From contig JAZRRG010000048.1 of NCBI GenBank assembly GCA_045650565.1, positions 8,454-72,453 of the forward strand: DNA of 64,000 bases, in the 5' to 3' direction. Positions 1-8,361 of the stretch are shown here, piece by piece. The stretch comes from SIG565 sp045650565 (lineage in GTDB: Bacteria > Bacillota > Clostridia > Oscillospirales > Acutalibacteraceae). Numbering within the stretch: position 1 is the stretch's first letter; every line of letters begins with the position of its first letter. A program made the translations under genes and the position numbers. A model generated the notes under the pieces. It did not search any database. It saw only the letters and a list, made by a program, of their open reading frames with translations, and had not been told where the DNA came from.

Positions 1-2
1 TT

Positions 3-377
3 CCGTCGGCAGAGAAAATAGCGACGCTAACGCTTGATGATTTGCAAATTATTCGCAGCGGATTTCGTGCAAAGTACATACTCGATGCCGCAAGGCGCAT
101 ATCCGACGGCACCTTAAACCTTGAAATGATTTCTAAGATGCCAACCGATGAAGCTCGCATAGAGCTTACAAAAATTTACGGCGTTGGTGAAAAGGTTGCC
201 GACTGTGTACTGCTATACGGTATGGGGCACCTAAACGCATTTCCGAAGGATGTTTGGATAAAACGTGCCGTGTCAATTCTTTTCGGCGGCGAATTTGATG
301 AAAAAGCATATAAATATGCAGGTGTTATGCAGCAGTACATTTTCTACTATGCAAGAGAAACAAAGCTTAATATATAA
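3..377 (+). CDS. 8-oxoguanine DNA glycosylase (OGG-like), C-terminal part
   Basis: The frame is open to the left edge of the window (first full codon at base 3), so the start lies outside. The visible 124 residues contain a helix-hairpin-helix (YGVGEKVADCVLLYG) followed by the FPKDVWIKRA segment, whose Asp fits the catalytic Asp of the HhH-GPD glycosylases. Enzymes of this family excise oxidised purines, mainly 8-oxoguanine, in base excision repair. The HxF/YPxDxW-like spacing fits OGG rather than endonuclease III, and no Fe-S cysteine cluster follows. The gene ends just before a strong hairpin at 381-405. Confidence 0.8.
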   Translation, partial: PSAEKIATLTLDDLQIIRSGFRAKYILDAARRISDGTLNLEMISKMPTDEARIELTKIYGVGEKVADCVLLYGMGHLNAFPKDVWIKRAVSILFGGEFDEKAYKYAGVMQQYIFYYARETKLNI

Positions 378-380
378 TTT

Positions 381-405
381 AACCCCGCAGCAGCGCTGCG
401 GGGTT
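381..405. terminator. bidirectional rho-independent terminator
   Basis: A perfect 11-bp stem (AACCCCGCAGC / GCTGCGGGGTT) with a 3-nt loop is followed by T-rich sequence on the plus strand and preceded by A-rich sequence. It sits between the convergent glycosylase and beta-lactamase-like genes and can serve both. Confidence 0.85.
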
Positions 406-410
406 TTAAT

Positions 411-1403
411 TTAGAATAATTTATCATTTATAACCGTAATTATATCTGCCATAACACCTGCATCGTAGGATGAGGGACCGGGGGCATCGGTGAGTATAAC
501 AATTATATAGGGCTTTTCACCCTTCCAAACGATACCCGCATCACTGTATGCGAGCCATCCGCCCGAGCTGTTATGCCCCTGCTTATGCGAAATATCAACA
601 TTCTTTAATGCCGCAGTAGCATAGTTATTTGGTGTGTTTGTGCAGGTTTCTTTTAAAAATTTGGCATATTCGGTATCGGTTTTAAAATACTTATAAATTT
701 CCCGCCAAATAATTGCCAATTCCTTCGCCTTTGCGTGTAAACTCCAAACCGTCGGTCGTATTTGAAGGGATGGACAACCAAGCTCCGAAATCCACTCATT
801 ATATCCGTCTCTACCAAAATAATCAACCATCATAAAATATCCTACATTATCACTGATTCCCATAGTTTTATCGATGATGGTTTCCATAGTAAACACTGTG
901 CCAAAGTCGGAATACTGCATATCCCCTGTTCCCGGCTCATAGTGCTTACTCTCATACTTCATTTCGGTTTTCAAGCTTCCTTTACCCGCCTCCATTTGCT
1001 TACAGGCATAAAGAGCATATGCCGCCTTAACAGTACAAGCGCAAAACAGCTCCTCGCTTGTATTGTAGGCAAGTGCCTTGTTATTATCCAGTGCATACGC
1101 CACTACCGAAACATTTCTTGAATACTTATCAAGTATGCTTTCAATCTCGGACAAAGCATCGGAGTACTCTTCGCCCTTAAGGTCGCCAAATGCCGTAACG
1201 GTGGTGCCAAAATTGGCAATTTCATCAAATAAATCGTCATAACGGCTTGGCTGCTCTGAAGGAGTATCACTCGAAACTTCTATTTCGGAGGATTCGGGGG
1301 ATGATGGAGTAGGTGTCGGCACCTCTTTGCCGCAGCCCACCAATAAGAATGATATGCAAAGTAAAATGCATAGCAATTTAACTACTAAATTCTTTTTTTC
1401 CAT
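411..1403 (-). CDS. class A beta-lactamase-fold lipoprotein with Cys in the SxxK position
   Basis: The start was set at the ATG at 1403, one base past the fhs stop, because it has a purine-rich site (ACAGGA) and gives a clean lipoprotein signal peptide: a KKNLVVK basic end, a hydrophobic core and the lipobox LLVGC (Cys 24). A Pro/Ser/Glu-rich linker (about residues 28-52) precedes a serine-hydrolase fold of the class A beta-lactamase/PBP-like type. The SDN motif is intact (about 184-186). The SxxK motif reads CTVK (C123, K126), and the KTG-like motif reads KQG (about 274-276). It may be a surface-anchored peptidoglycan or beta-lactam-interacting protein, but true lactamase activity is doubtful without the serine. 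It lies directly after fhs. Confidence 0.7.
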   Translation of the reverse strand: MEKKNLVVKLLCILLCISFLLVGCGKEVPTPTPSSPESSEIEVSSDTPSEQPSRYDDLFDEIANFGTTVTAFGDLKGEEYSDALSEIESILDKYSRNVSVVAYALDNNKALAYNTSEELFCACTVKAAYALYACKQMEAGKGSLKTEMKYESKHYEPGTGDMQYSDFGTVFTMETIIDKTMGISDNVGYFMMVDYFGRDGYNEWISELGCPSLQIRPTVWSLHAKAKELAIIWREIYKYFKTDTEYAKFLKETCTNTPNNYATAALKNVDISHKQGHNSSGGWLAYSDAGIVWKGEKPYIIVILTDAPGPSSYDAGVMADIITVINDKLF

Positions 1404-1404
1404 A

Positions 1405-3081
1405 TTAGAAAAGTCCTGTAATCTTTCCATTTTCATCAACATCAATTTTCTCGGCCGCAGGTACTTTGGGAAGTCCTGGCATTGTGAGGATATCGCCTGT
1501 CAGCACCACTATAAAACCTGCACCTGCCGAAACCTTAACATTCTTAACTGTTACCATAAAGTTTTCTGGAGCACCAAGCTTGGTTGGGTCATCCGAAAAG
1601 CTATACTGTGTTTTTGCAACACAAATAGGTAGCTTACCAAAGCCCAAGGCGGTCAACTGCTCAACCTGTTTTTTGGCGTTAGGCATAAGAGTTACACCGT
1701 CACCGCCGTAAATCTTTTTAACAACAGCTTCTATTTTTTTCTCTATAGAAAGGTCGGTAACATACGAGAAGGTGAAGTCACCCTGCTGTTCTTCGCAAAG
1801 GCGTACAACCTCGTGTGCCAACGCCTCTCCACCCTTACCGCCTTCAGCCCAAACGGTTGAAAGCACCGTATTTACACCAAGCTCGTTACACTTTTTAATA
1901 ATGAAATCAATTTCATTATCGGTATCGGTTGGGAAACGGTTAACCGCCACAACACAGGGCAGCTTATAAACATTCTTAATATTAGATACGTGTCTTAAAA
2001 GATTAGGAATGCCCTTTTCGAGTGCCGTAATATCCTCGGTTGCAAGTTGAGTTTTTAAAAGACCTCCGTGCATCTTTAATGCACGAACAGTTGCCACTAT
2101 TACAACCGCATCGGGTGTGAGGGATGCCATACGGCATTTAATATCAAGAAATTTTTCGGCACCAAGGTCGGCGCCAAAGCCCGCCTCAGTAATAGCATAA
2201 TCGCCCATTTTAAGTGCTAACTTTGTTGCCATAACCGAATTACAGCCGTGTGCTATATTAGCAAAGGGACCGCCGTGAACGAAGGCAGGTGTGCCCTCGA
2301 GTGTTTGCACTAAATTCGGCTTGATAGCATCCTTGAGCAACGCTGTCATAGCGCCCGCCGCTTTAAGCTCACCGCAGGTTACGGGCTTATCATCATAGGT
2401 GTAGCCCACAATAATTCGAGACAAACGCTCCTTTAAATCGGTTATGGAATTTGATAAGCAAAGAATTGCCATAATTTCAGATGCAACCGTGATATCAAAT
2501 CCGTCCTCACGAGGAACACCGTTTGCCTTACCGCCCATACCGTCCACTACAAAGCGGAGCTGACGGTCATTCATATCAACACAGCGCTTCCATGTGATTT
2601 TACGTACATCAATTCCCAAAGCGTTGCCCTGCTGAATATGATTATCAAGCATAGCGGCAAGAAGATTATTGGCAGCACCTATTGCGTGAAAATCGCCCGT
2701 AAAGTGCAAATTTATATCCTCCATTGGCACAACCTGAGCATATCCGCCGCCTGCGGCACCGCCCTTAACGCCAAAAACAGGACCTAATGATGGCTCACGA
2801 AGAGCAACCGTTACATCCTTTCCAATGCGGCGAAGACCATCGGCAAGACCTATTGTTGTGGTTGTCTTACCCTCGCCTGCGGGGGTTGGAGTAATAGCCG
2901 TTACAAGCACGAGTTTACCATCAGGTCTCGAAGTATCGTCAAGAAGCTTCGGGTCAATTTTTGCTTTATATTTTCCGTATTGCTCAATATACGCCTCATC
3001 AACATGGGCACGCTTGGCAATCTCGGTAATATGCTCTAATTTACATTCCTGTGCAATTTCAATATCAGATTTATATCCCAT
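1405..3081 (-). CDS. fhs: formate--tetrahydrofolate ligase
   Basis: The 558-residue protein matches the full length of the family. It ligates formate to tetrahydrofolate using ATP, giving 10-formyl-THF for purine and fMet-tRNA synthesis and the methyl branch of acetogenesis. The P-loop TPTPAGEGKTTT lies near residues 68-79, and the conserved stretch GVKGGAAGGGYAQV follows. It is transcribed from its own promoter at 3164-3192 with a leader of about 75 nt, and is followed at one base by the lipoprotein gene. It fits with folT, folC and thyX elsewhere in the window. Confidence 0.97.
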   Translation of the reverse strand: MGYKSDIEIAQECKLEHITEIAKRAHVDEAYIEQYGKYKAKIDPKLLDDTSRPDGKLVLVTAITPTPAGEGKTTTTIGLADGLRRIGKDVTVALREPSLGPVFGVKGGAAGGGYAQVVPMEDINLHFTGDFHAIGAANNLLAAMLDNHIQQGNALGIDVRKITWKRCVDMNDRQLRFVVDGMGGKANGVPREDGFDITVASEIMAILCLSNSITDLKERLSRIIVGYTYDDKPVTCGELKAAGAMTALLKDAIKPNLVQTLEGTPAFVHGGPFANIAHGCNSVMATKLALKMGDYAITEAGFGADLGAEKFLDIKCRMASLTPDAVVIVATVRALKMHGGLLKTQLATEDITALEKGIPNLLRHVSNIKNVYKLPCVVAVNRFPTDTDNEIDFIIKKCNELGVNTVLSTVWAEGGKGGEALAHEVVRLCEEQQGDFTFSYVTDLSIEKKIEAVVKKIYGGDGVTLMPNAKKQVEQLTALGFGKLPICVAKTQYSFSDDPTKLGAPENFMVTVKNVKVSAGAGFIVVLTGDILTMPGLPKVPAAEKIDVDENGKITGLF

Positions 3082-3163
3082 TTAAAACATCCCTTTCGGT
3101 TTTGATTATAATAATAACTGTTATTAGTCGAAATGCTCGAAAGCGTTTTAACTAACCTTAACC

Positions 3164-3192
3164 ATTATAGCATTTATTTCTCGAGGTTGCAA
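3164..3192 (-). promoter_or_regulatory. sigma-A promoter for fhs
   Basis: On the minus strand TTGCAA (3187-3192) is followed by a 17-bp spacer and a perfect TATAAT (3164-3169). The start codon lies about 75 nt downstream of the predicted transcription start. The leader contains no riboswitch fold that I recognise. Confidence 0.7.
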
Positions 3193-3197
3193 CACCG

Positions 3198-3980
3198 CTA
3201 AATGTCAAGCGTTGTTACAAACAAACCACGTTTTTTATATTCGCTTTCCCATTTTTCGAAATCATTACATAATGTGTTTTTGTTATGAGAATCACTGGAC
3301 AAAATAAATCTGCCGCCGAGTTTGTTTATATACTCTGCCAATTCAAAAGACGGATACGGGGTAGTCCTATACCCACGAGAAATGGCACCTGTGTTAATCT
3401 CAAATGGAATATTTCGTTTTACTATTTTTTCAATAGCCGTTTGCGCAGCTTCAATATAACGGATGTTGTCGGTATTAAACAGCTGCTCTCTTTCGGAAAA
3501 CTTTGTAATTAAATCAAAATGCCCTATTATGTCCACTTTGAATTTATCGACAATTTCGCCAACCCTCTTATAATACTCCTCGCAAAGCGCATACACATCT
3601 CCGTTAAAGTATCTTTTTATTGCCTTTTGCAAGTCTTGAGGATTGGTGTCAACCGAGATGTATTCATCCTCGCATTTAACATAATGCACCGAACCGATTA
3701 CATAGTCGAACCCATCAAGATTCATATTCGAATAGTAATCCATCTCAACACCACAAAAAATTTTTACCTTTTCCTTGTATTTTTTGCGAAGACGGTATAT
3801 TTCGTTTTTGTAGTTTTCAATTTTCTCTTTGCTAACACAGCAATCATCAAAATCCACATAGGCGTGTACTGAAAACCCCAGTTTTTTAATGCCGTGCTCT
3901 ATAGCGCTTAAAACTACTTCTTCCGCTGAGTCATCCCCATCACAAAACGTAGTGTGTATGTGAAAATCCTCTAAAATCAT
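3198..3980 (-). CDS. hisJ: histidinol-phosphatase, PHP family
   Basis: The 260-residue protein of the PHP phosphoesterase superfamily begins with the metal-binding DFHIHTTFCDG and has later metal ligands in GVEMDYY, GHFDLIT and SSDSHN. It removes phosphate from L-histidinol phosphate, the step before HisD. It is the last gene of the his operon and overlaps hisIE by 4 bases (ATGA). Its presence explains why hisB here has only a dehydratase domain. The gene stops just before the fhs promoter, and I see no strong terminator between them. Confidence 0.9.
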   Translation of the reverse strand: MILEDFHIHTTFCDGDDSAEEVVLSAIEHGIKKLGFSVHAYVDFDDCCVSKEKIENYKNEIYRLRKKYKEKVKIFCGVEMDYYSNMNLDGFDYVIGSVHYVKCEDEYISVDTNPQDLQKAIKRYFNGDVYALCEEYYKRVGEIVDKFKVDIIGHFDLITKFSEREQLFNTDNIRYIEAAQTAIEKIVKRNIPFEINTGAISRGYRTTPYPSFELAEYINKLGGRFILSSDSHNKNTLCNDFEKWESEYKKRGLFVTTLDI

Positions 3981-4627
3981 TTTGTCATTTTCTCCTGCTT
4001 TATCTTTGTATCAATAATGTGGCGTGAAGCTAACTCTTTATGTATGTCTTCAAGACTTATTCCTGCTTCAATCATCAGCACCATTATGTGATATGTCAAA
4101 TCCGCAATTTCATAAATGGTTTCGTTCTTGTCGTTTGCCTTGGCGGCTATTATAACCTCTGTCGACTCCTCTCCTACTTTTTTAAGTATTTTATCGAGTC
4201 CTTTTTCGAAAAGATATGTAGTATAAGAGCCCTCTTTTTTATCGGTTTTTCTGCCTTCAATAAGCTTCATTAAATCGTTCAGTGAAAAATCCTTTAAGTG
4301 TTCACTTTCGTAAACGGGATTTGTAAAGCAGCTCTTAGTACCCATATGACAAGCAGGTCCGTCGGGCTGAACAACTACGGTTAATGCATCCTTATCACAG
4401 TCTGCGGTAATTGAAACAATATGCTGATAGTTGCCACTCGTTTCCCCTTTTAGCCACAGCTCCTGACGGGAACGGCTGTAAAAACAGGTAAGTCCCTTCT
4501 CCATTGAGATTTTTAAACTCTCCTTATTCATATATGCTACTGTTAACACCGCTTTGGAAACCGAATCAACAACAACTGCGGGAATTAATCCCTCTTTATC
4601 AAATTTTAGTTCATCAATTTTTATCAC
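3977..4627 (-). CDS. hisIE: bifunctional phosphoribosyl-AMP cyclohydrolase / phosphoribosyl-ATP pyrophosphatase
   Basis: The 216-residue fusion carries out steps 2 and 3 of histidine synthesis. The N-terminal HisI half (about 1-110) has CTFYSRSRQELWLKGETSGN and the metal-binding DCDKDA and CHMGTKSC segments. The C-terminal HisE half (about 120-205) has a MazG-like helical core with KKVGEESTEVIIAAK. Translation starts at GTG (4625-4627) with AAGGAG nine bases upstream, inside the end of hisF. Confidence 0.95.
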   Translation of the reverse strand: MIKIDELKFDKEGLIPAVVVDSVSKAVLTVAYMNKESLKISMEKGLTCFYSRSRQELWLKGETSGNYQHIVSITADCDKDALTVVVQPDGPACHMGTKSCFTNPVYESEHLKDFSLNDLMKLIEGRKTDKKEGSYTTYLFEKGLDKILKKVGEESTEVIIAAKANDKNETIYEIADLTYHIMVLMIEAGISLEDIHKELASRHIIDTKIKQEKMTK

Positions 4628-4632
4628 AGTAA

Positions 4633-5391
4633 TTATCTCCTTACAGATATATTGTTATTAAACATTTCTTTCTTAAGGTCACTTATTGATACCTCACCGA
4701 AATGAAAAATAGATGCCGCAAGACCCGCATCCACCCTTGGAAGTGTTTTAAACAGTGTTATAAAATCTTCTATACAACCTGCCCCGCCCGATGCAATAAC
4801 CGGTACCGAAGCCACCTGACAAACGGCATCCAGCATTTCTAAGTCGAAACCTTTTTTTACGCCGTCAGTATCAATAGAATTTACAACAATTTCACCTGCG
4901 CCGTTTTCAACCGCATTTTTTATCCACGAAATTGCCTCTAACCCCGTATTTTCCCTGCCACCTTTGGCAAACACTCTGAATACACCGTCAACCCTCTTTA
5001 CATCAACCGAGAGCACAACGCATTGGTCACCGTAGCGTTTAGCCGCTTGATAAATTAAATCGGGATTTTTAATGGCTCCTGAATTTACACTTACTTTATC
5101 AGCGCCACATTTAAGTACACGGTCAAAATCATCAAGTGTGTTAATTCCACCGCCCACGGTTAAGGGAATAAACACTTTACTTGCAGTTTCTCTTAAAATA
5201 TCGGTAAACAACCGTCTACCGTCACTAGATGCGGTAATATCATAAAATACCAATTCATCGGCTCCCGCACCCGAATAAAATTTTGCTAATTCTACAGGAG
5301 AAGACACATCACTCAACCCTTTAAAATTAACACCCTTTACAACCCTGCCATCCTTAACATCAAGACAGGGTATTATTCTTTTTGTTATCAT
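4633..5391 (-). CDS. hisF: imidazole glycerol phosphate synthase, cyclase subunit
   Basis: This 252-residue (beta/alpha)8 barrel works with HisH. It uses ammonia from HisH to convert PRFAR to imidazole glycerol phosphate and AICAR. The two catalytic aspartates are seen in IPCLDVKDGRVVKG near the N-terminus and in NSIDTDGVKKG in the middle. Its start overlaps the hisA stop by 4 bases (ATGA), indicating translational coupling. Confidence 0.97.
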   Translation of the reverse strand: MITKRIIPCLDVKDGRVVKGVNFKGLSDVSSPVELAKFYSGAGADELVFYDITASSDGRRLFTDILRETASKVFIPLTVGGGINTLDDFDRVLKCGADKVSVNSGAIKNPDLIYQAAKRYGDQCVVLSVDVKRVDGVFRVFAKGGRENTGLEAISWIKNAVENGAGEIVVNSIDTDGVKKGFDLEMLDAVCQVASVPVIASGGAGCIEDFITLFKTLPRVDAGLAASIFHFGEVSISDLKKEMFNNNISVRR

Positions 5392-6101
5392 TTTGCCACC
5401 TCAATAGCATCGCTTAAGGATATTGCGCCGATATAATATGCCTTTCCAATTATTGCGCCGTAAATATTTAAGTTTCTTAACATTTTTATATCATCTAAGG
5501 TACTCACACCGCCTGATGCGATTATTTGCAGATTAAGTTCTTGGGACAATTTTTCGTATAATTTAATATTTGTTCCCTGCATTACACCATCCTTTGAAAT
5601 GTCGGTACAAATAATTGTTTTTATGCCCATTTTCTGAAGTTTATTGCAAAACTCGAACGCTTCATATTCAGATTTTTCCATCCAGCCGTTAATTGCAATA
5701 AAGCCATCCTTAATATCAACACCTACCGCTATTTTATCGCCGTACTCTTTTATTGCGGCAGTCAATAACTCGCTGTTCTTTACGGCCGCTGTGCCAAGAA
5801 TTATACGGTCAGCACCCGCCGCAATATATCGGTCAATAGCTTCAATACTTCTTATGCCTCCGCCGATTTCAACCCTTAAACCTGACACCTGTTTAATTTT
5901 ACAAACCGTATCAAAATTTGGGGTTGTGCCATCCTTGGCACCCTCCAAATCGACAATATGTATCCACTGCGCACCCTGATTTTTAAAATCAAGTGCTACT
6001 TCCCAAGGGGATTCGCTATACACCGTCATTTTATCATAATCGCCTTTAAAAAGGCGCACCGCTTTTCCTTTATACAAATCAACTGCGGGAAAAATAAGCA
6101 T
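5388..6101 (-). CDS. hisA: ProFAR isomerase (phosphoribosylformimino-AICAR-P isomerase)
   Basis: The 237-residue (beta/alpha)8 barrel opens the ribose of ProFAR by an Amadori rearrangement. The catalytic Asp pair is visible in FPAVDLYKGKAVRL and CTDISKDGVMQGTN. It is homologous to its neighbour HisF. The gene starts 3 bases after the hisH stop. Confidence 0.97.
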   Translation of the reverse strand: MLIFPAVDLYKGKAVRLFKGDYDKMTVYSESPWEVALDFKNQGAQWIHIVDLEGAKDGTTPNFDTVCKIKQVSGLRVEIGGGIRSIEAIDRYIAAGADRIILGTAAVKNSELLTAAIKEYGDKIAVGVDIKDGFIAINGWMEKSEYEAFEFCNKLQKMGIKTIICTDISKDGVMQGTNIKLYEKLSQELNLQIIASGGVSTLDDIKMLRNLNIYGAIIGKAYYIGAISLSDAIEVAK

Positions 6102-6104
6102 TAT

Positions 6105-6719
6105 TTACACCTCTATTTCGCAAAATGCTCGAAGAATTTTAAGTCCTACCTCTCCACTCTTTTCGGGGTGGAACTGACATCCGTAAACGTTTTTATCAGC
6201 CACGGCTGCAGTAAGTGTCGCACCGTACTCGGTGGTTGCGGCAACCGCATCGCACTCGGTGGCAAAAAATGAATGAACAAAATAAACAAAGTCGCCGTCA
6301 TTTAAATATTTAAAAATAGCACAATCCTTTTGCTCGATTTTTAGTGAATTCCAACCTATATGCGGAACTTTATGCGACTCGGGTATAACATCGGCAATAG
6401 GTTTTACTGCGCCCTTTATAAGCCCCAGTCCATTATGTTCGCCATATTCATAACTCTTTTCAAGCAGTAACTGCATACCAAGGCATATACCCATTATCGG
6501 TTTGCCTTTATTTGCCAATTCACAAATCACAGTATCAAGTCCGCTAGAGCGCAGTTTTTTTGCAGCATCACCGAAGGCGCCGACACCGGGAAGAATTATA
6601 CGGTCGGCATTCTCAATTACCCGCCTGTCACCCGTTATTACAACCTCTGCGCCGATTGATTTAAAGGAGCATTCAAGCGAAAAAAGATTGCCGACGCCGT
6701 AATCAACTATGGCAACCAC
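6105..6719 (-). CDS. hisH: imidazole glycerol phosphate synthase, glutaminase subunit
   Basis: This class I glutamine amidotransferase of 204 residues supplies ammonia to HisF. The nucleophile Cys lies in GICLGMQLL and the His/Glu of the triad in CQFHPEKSGE. Translation starts at GTG (6717-6719) that overlaps the hisB stop by one base (TAGTG), preceded by AAGGGGG. Confidence 0.97.
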   Translation of the reverse strand: MVAIVDYGVGNLFSLECSFKSIGAEVVITGDRRVIENADRIILPGVGAFGDAAKKLRSSGLDTVICELANKGKPIMGICLGMQLLLEKSYEYGEHNGLGLIKGAVKPIADVIPESHKVPHIGWNSLKIEQKDCAIFKYLNDGDFVYFVHSFFATECDAVAATTEYGATLTAAVADKNVYGCQFHPEKSGEVGLKILRAFCEIEV

Positions 6720-7306
6720 TAGATTACCCCCTTAGTAGACGGTATCTCATCGGCAAAATCTTTATTTATTTTTACCGCTTTTGCAATACTGCGAGATACC
6801 GATTTGAATGCGCCCTCAATTATGTGGTGAGAATTTTCACCTGCCAACTGTTTTATATGCAAGGTCGACTTACTGTTTCTTACAAAACCGTACCAAAACT
6901 CACTTGCAAGTTCGGTATCAAACGTGCCTATTTGTTCAGCCGGAATTTGCAAATCATAATTTAGATAAGCCCTGCCCGAAAAATCAATAGCCGATAAAAT
7001 AAGCGCCTCATCCATTGGTAAAATCATATTGCCGTATCGAACAATACCACGCATATCTCCTAATGCTTTTGCGAACGCCTGTCCAAGACATATACCTACA
7101 TCTTCAACAGTGTGGTGGTCATCAACCTCTGTATCTCCTACACATTTAACCTCTAAGTCAAACCTACCGTGCTTGGCAAAAAGGGTTAACATATGGTCTA
7201 AGAACCCACTGCCCGTATCTATGGCAGATTTGCCGACACCGTCAATATTAAGCTTTAAAGTTATATCCGTTTCGGCCGTTTTACGAACTATCTCAGCATA
7301 TCTCAT
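6719..7306 (-). CDS. hisB: imidazoleglycerol-phosphate dehydratase
   Basis: The 195-residue monofunctional enzyme has the Mn-binding His motifs DHMLTLFAKHG, DDHHTVEDVG and NSHHIIEGAFKS. It dehydrates IGP to imidazole acetol phosphate. There is no HAD phosphatase domain as in the enterobacterial fusion; HisJ fills that role. It overlaps hisC by 4 bases. Confidence 0.97.
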   Translation of the reverse strand: MRYAEIVRKTAETDITLKLNIDGVGKSAIDTGSGFLDHMLTLFAKHGRFDLEVKCVGDTEVDDHHTVEDVGICLGQAFAKALGDMRGIVRYGNMILPMDEALILSAIDFSGRAYLNYDLQIPAEQIGTFDTELASEFWYGFVRNSKSTLHIKQLAGENSHHIIEGAFKSVSRSIAKAVKINKDFADEIPSTKGVI

Positions 7307-8361
7307 ACTATTTCCTCCAAAACCTCTTTAAGAGTGTTTATTAAAATATCCATCTGCTCTTTTGTACCAACTGTTATGCGATTATACTCGGTTAAACGTT
7401 CCTTATCAAAATGGCGCACCAAAACGCCTCTGCGTTTAAGCTCGGTATATATTTTCTTACCTGAAACTCTTGGATGCTTCGCAAAGATAAAGTTAGCCAA
7501 GGAAGCTGTGAATTCGAAACCGAGTTGCTTTAATTTTTCCTCGGTATATCTACGGTTATCAATAATTTTTTGACAGTTTTCCCTCACGTAGCCGTCATCT
7601 TCTATCATACCAAGACCCGCTGCCGCACTCAAACGGTTGATATTATATGGGTTGGTTGAATATTTGATTGTATTAAGGTCATGTATCAGTTCTTTGTTTC
7701 CTATACCGTAACCGAGTCTTCCGCCCGCTAATGACCTTGATTTTGAGAAGGTGTGTATAACCAGCAAATTATCATATTTCTTTGTTAGTTTCACAGCGCT
7801 TTGTGCTCCAAAATCAACATATGCTTCATCAATAATCACAAGTCGGTTGGGCTTGCTTTTAACTATTTTCTCGATTTCTTCTATATTTAAAGCAATGCCG
7901 GTTGGTGCGTTAGGGTTTGCTAAAAACACCGTTTTTTCGGTTCCTATATAATCATCCGGATTTACCGTAAAATCCTCCCTGAGAAGAAACTCGGTGTACT
8001 CCACTGAGTTAAGTTCGGCAAAGACCCTGTAAAAACCGTATGTAATGTCTGGGAAAGCTGCGCCTCTCTCACAAAAAGCCATAAAGGCAAAATTCAAAAT
8101 CTCATCCGAACCGTTAGTGAGTAATACATTTTCGTAATCAACACCGTAATAATCGGCAATTTTTTGTGTTAAAACTTTACAATCAGGGTCGGGATAAAGT
8201 TGCAGTTTTTGCGCTTCGGATACCACTAAGCTAATTGCCTTTGAAGATGCGGGAAAGGGCGACTCATTGGTGTTTAGCTTGGTATACTGCATATCTTGCG
8301 GTTGTTCACCCGGTGTATAGGGTGTTAGTTTTTCATATTTAATGTTTAAAAATCTACTCAT
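7303..8361 (-). CDS. hisC: histidinol-phosphate aminotransferase
   Basis: The 352-residue fold-type I PLP enzyme transfers an amino group from glutamate to imidazole acetol phosphate. The PLP Lys lies in HTFSKSRSLAGGRLGYG, and TNGSDEIL and NPNAPTG line the cofactor site. Its start overlaps the hisD stop by one base (TAATG). Confidence 0.96.
   Translation of the reverse strand: MSRFLNIKYEKLTPYTPGEQPQDMQYTKLNTNESPFPASSKAISLVVSEAQKLQLYPDPDCKVLTQKIADYYGVDYENVLLTNGSDEILNFAFMAFCERGAAFPDITYGFYRVFAELNSVEYTEFLLREDFTVNPDDYIGTEKTVFLANPNAPTGIALNIEEIEKIVKSKPNRLVIIDEAYVDFGAQSAVKLTKKYDNLLVIHTFSKSRSLAGGRLGYGIGNKELIHDLNTIKYSTNPYNINRLSAAAGLGMIEDDGYVRENCQKIIDNRRYTEEKLKQLGFEFTASLANFIFAKHPRVSGKKIYTELKRRGVLVRHFDKERLTEYNRITVGTKEQMDILINTLKEVLEEIV

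Noticed and set aside
3082..3160. Riboswitch in the fhs leader
   Set aside because: I could not fit it to a THF, SAM or other known aptamer; it lacks the GCGTTAAGTG core seen before folT.
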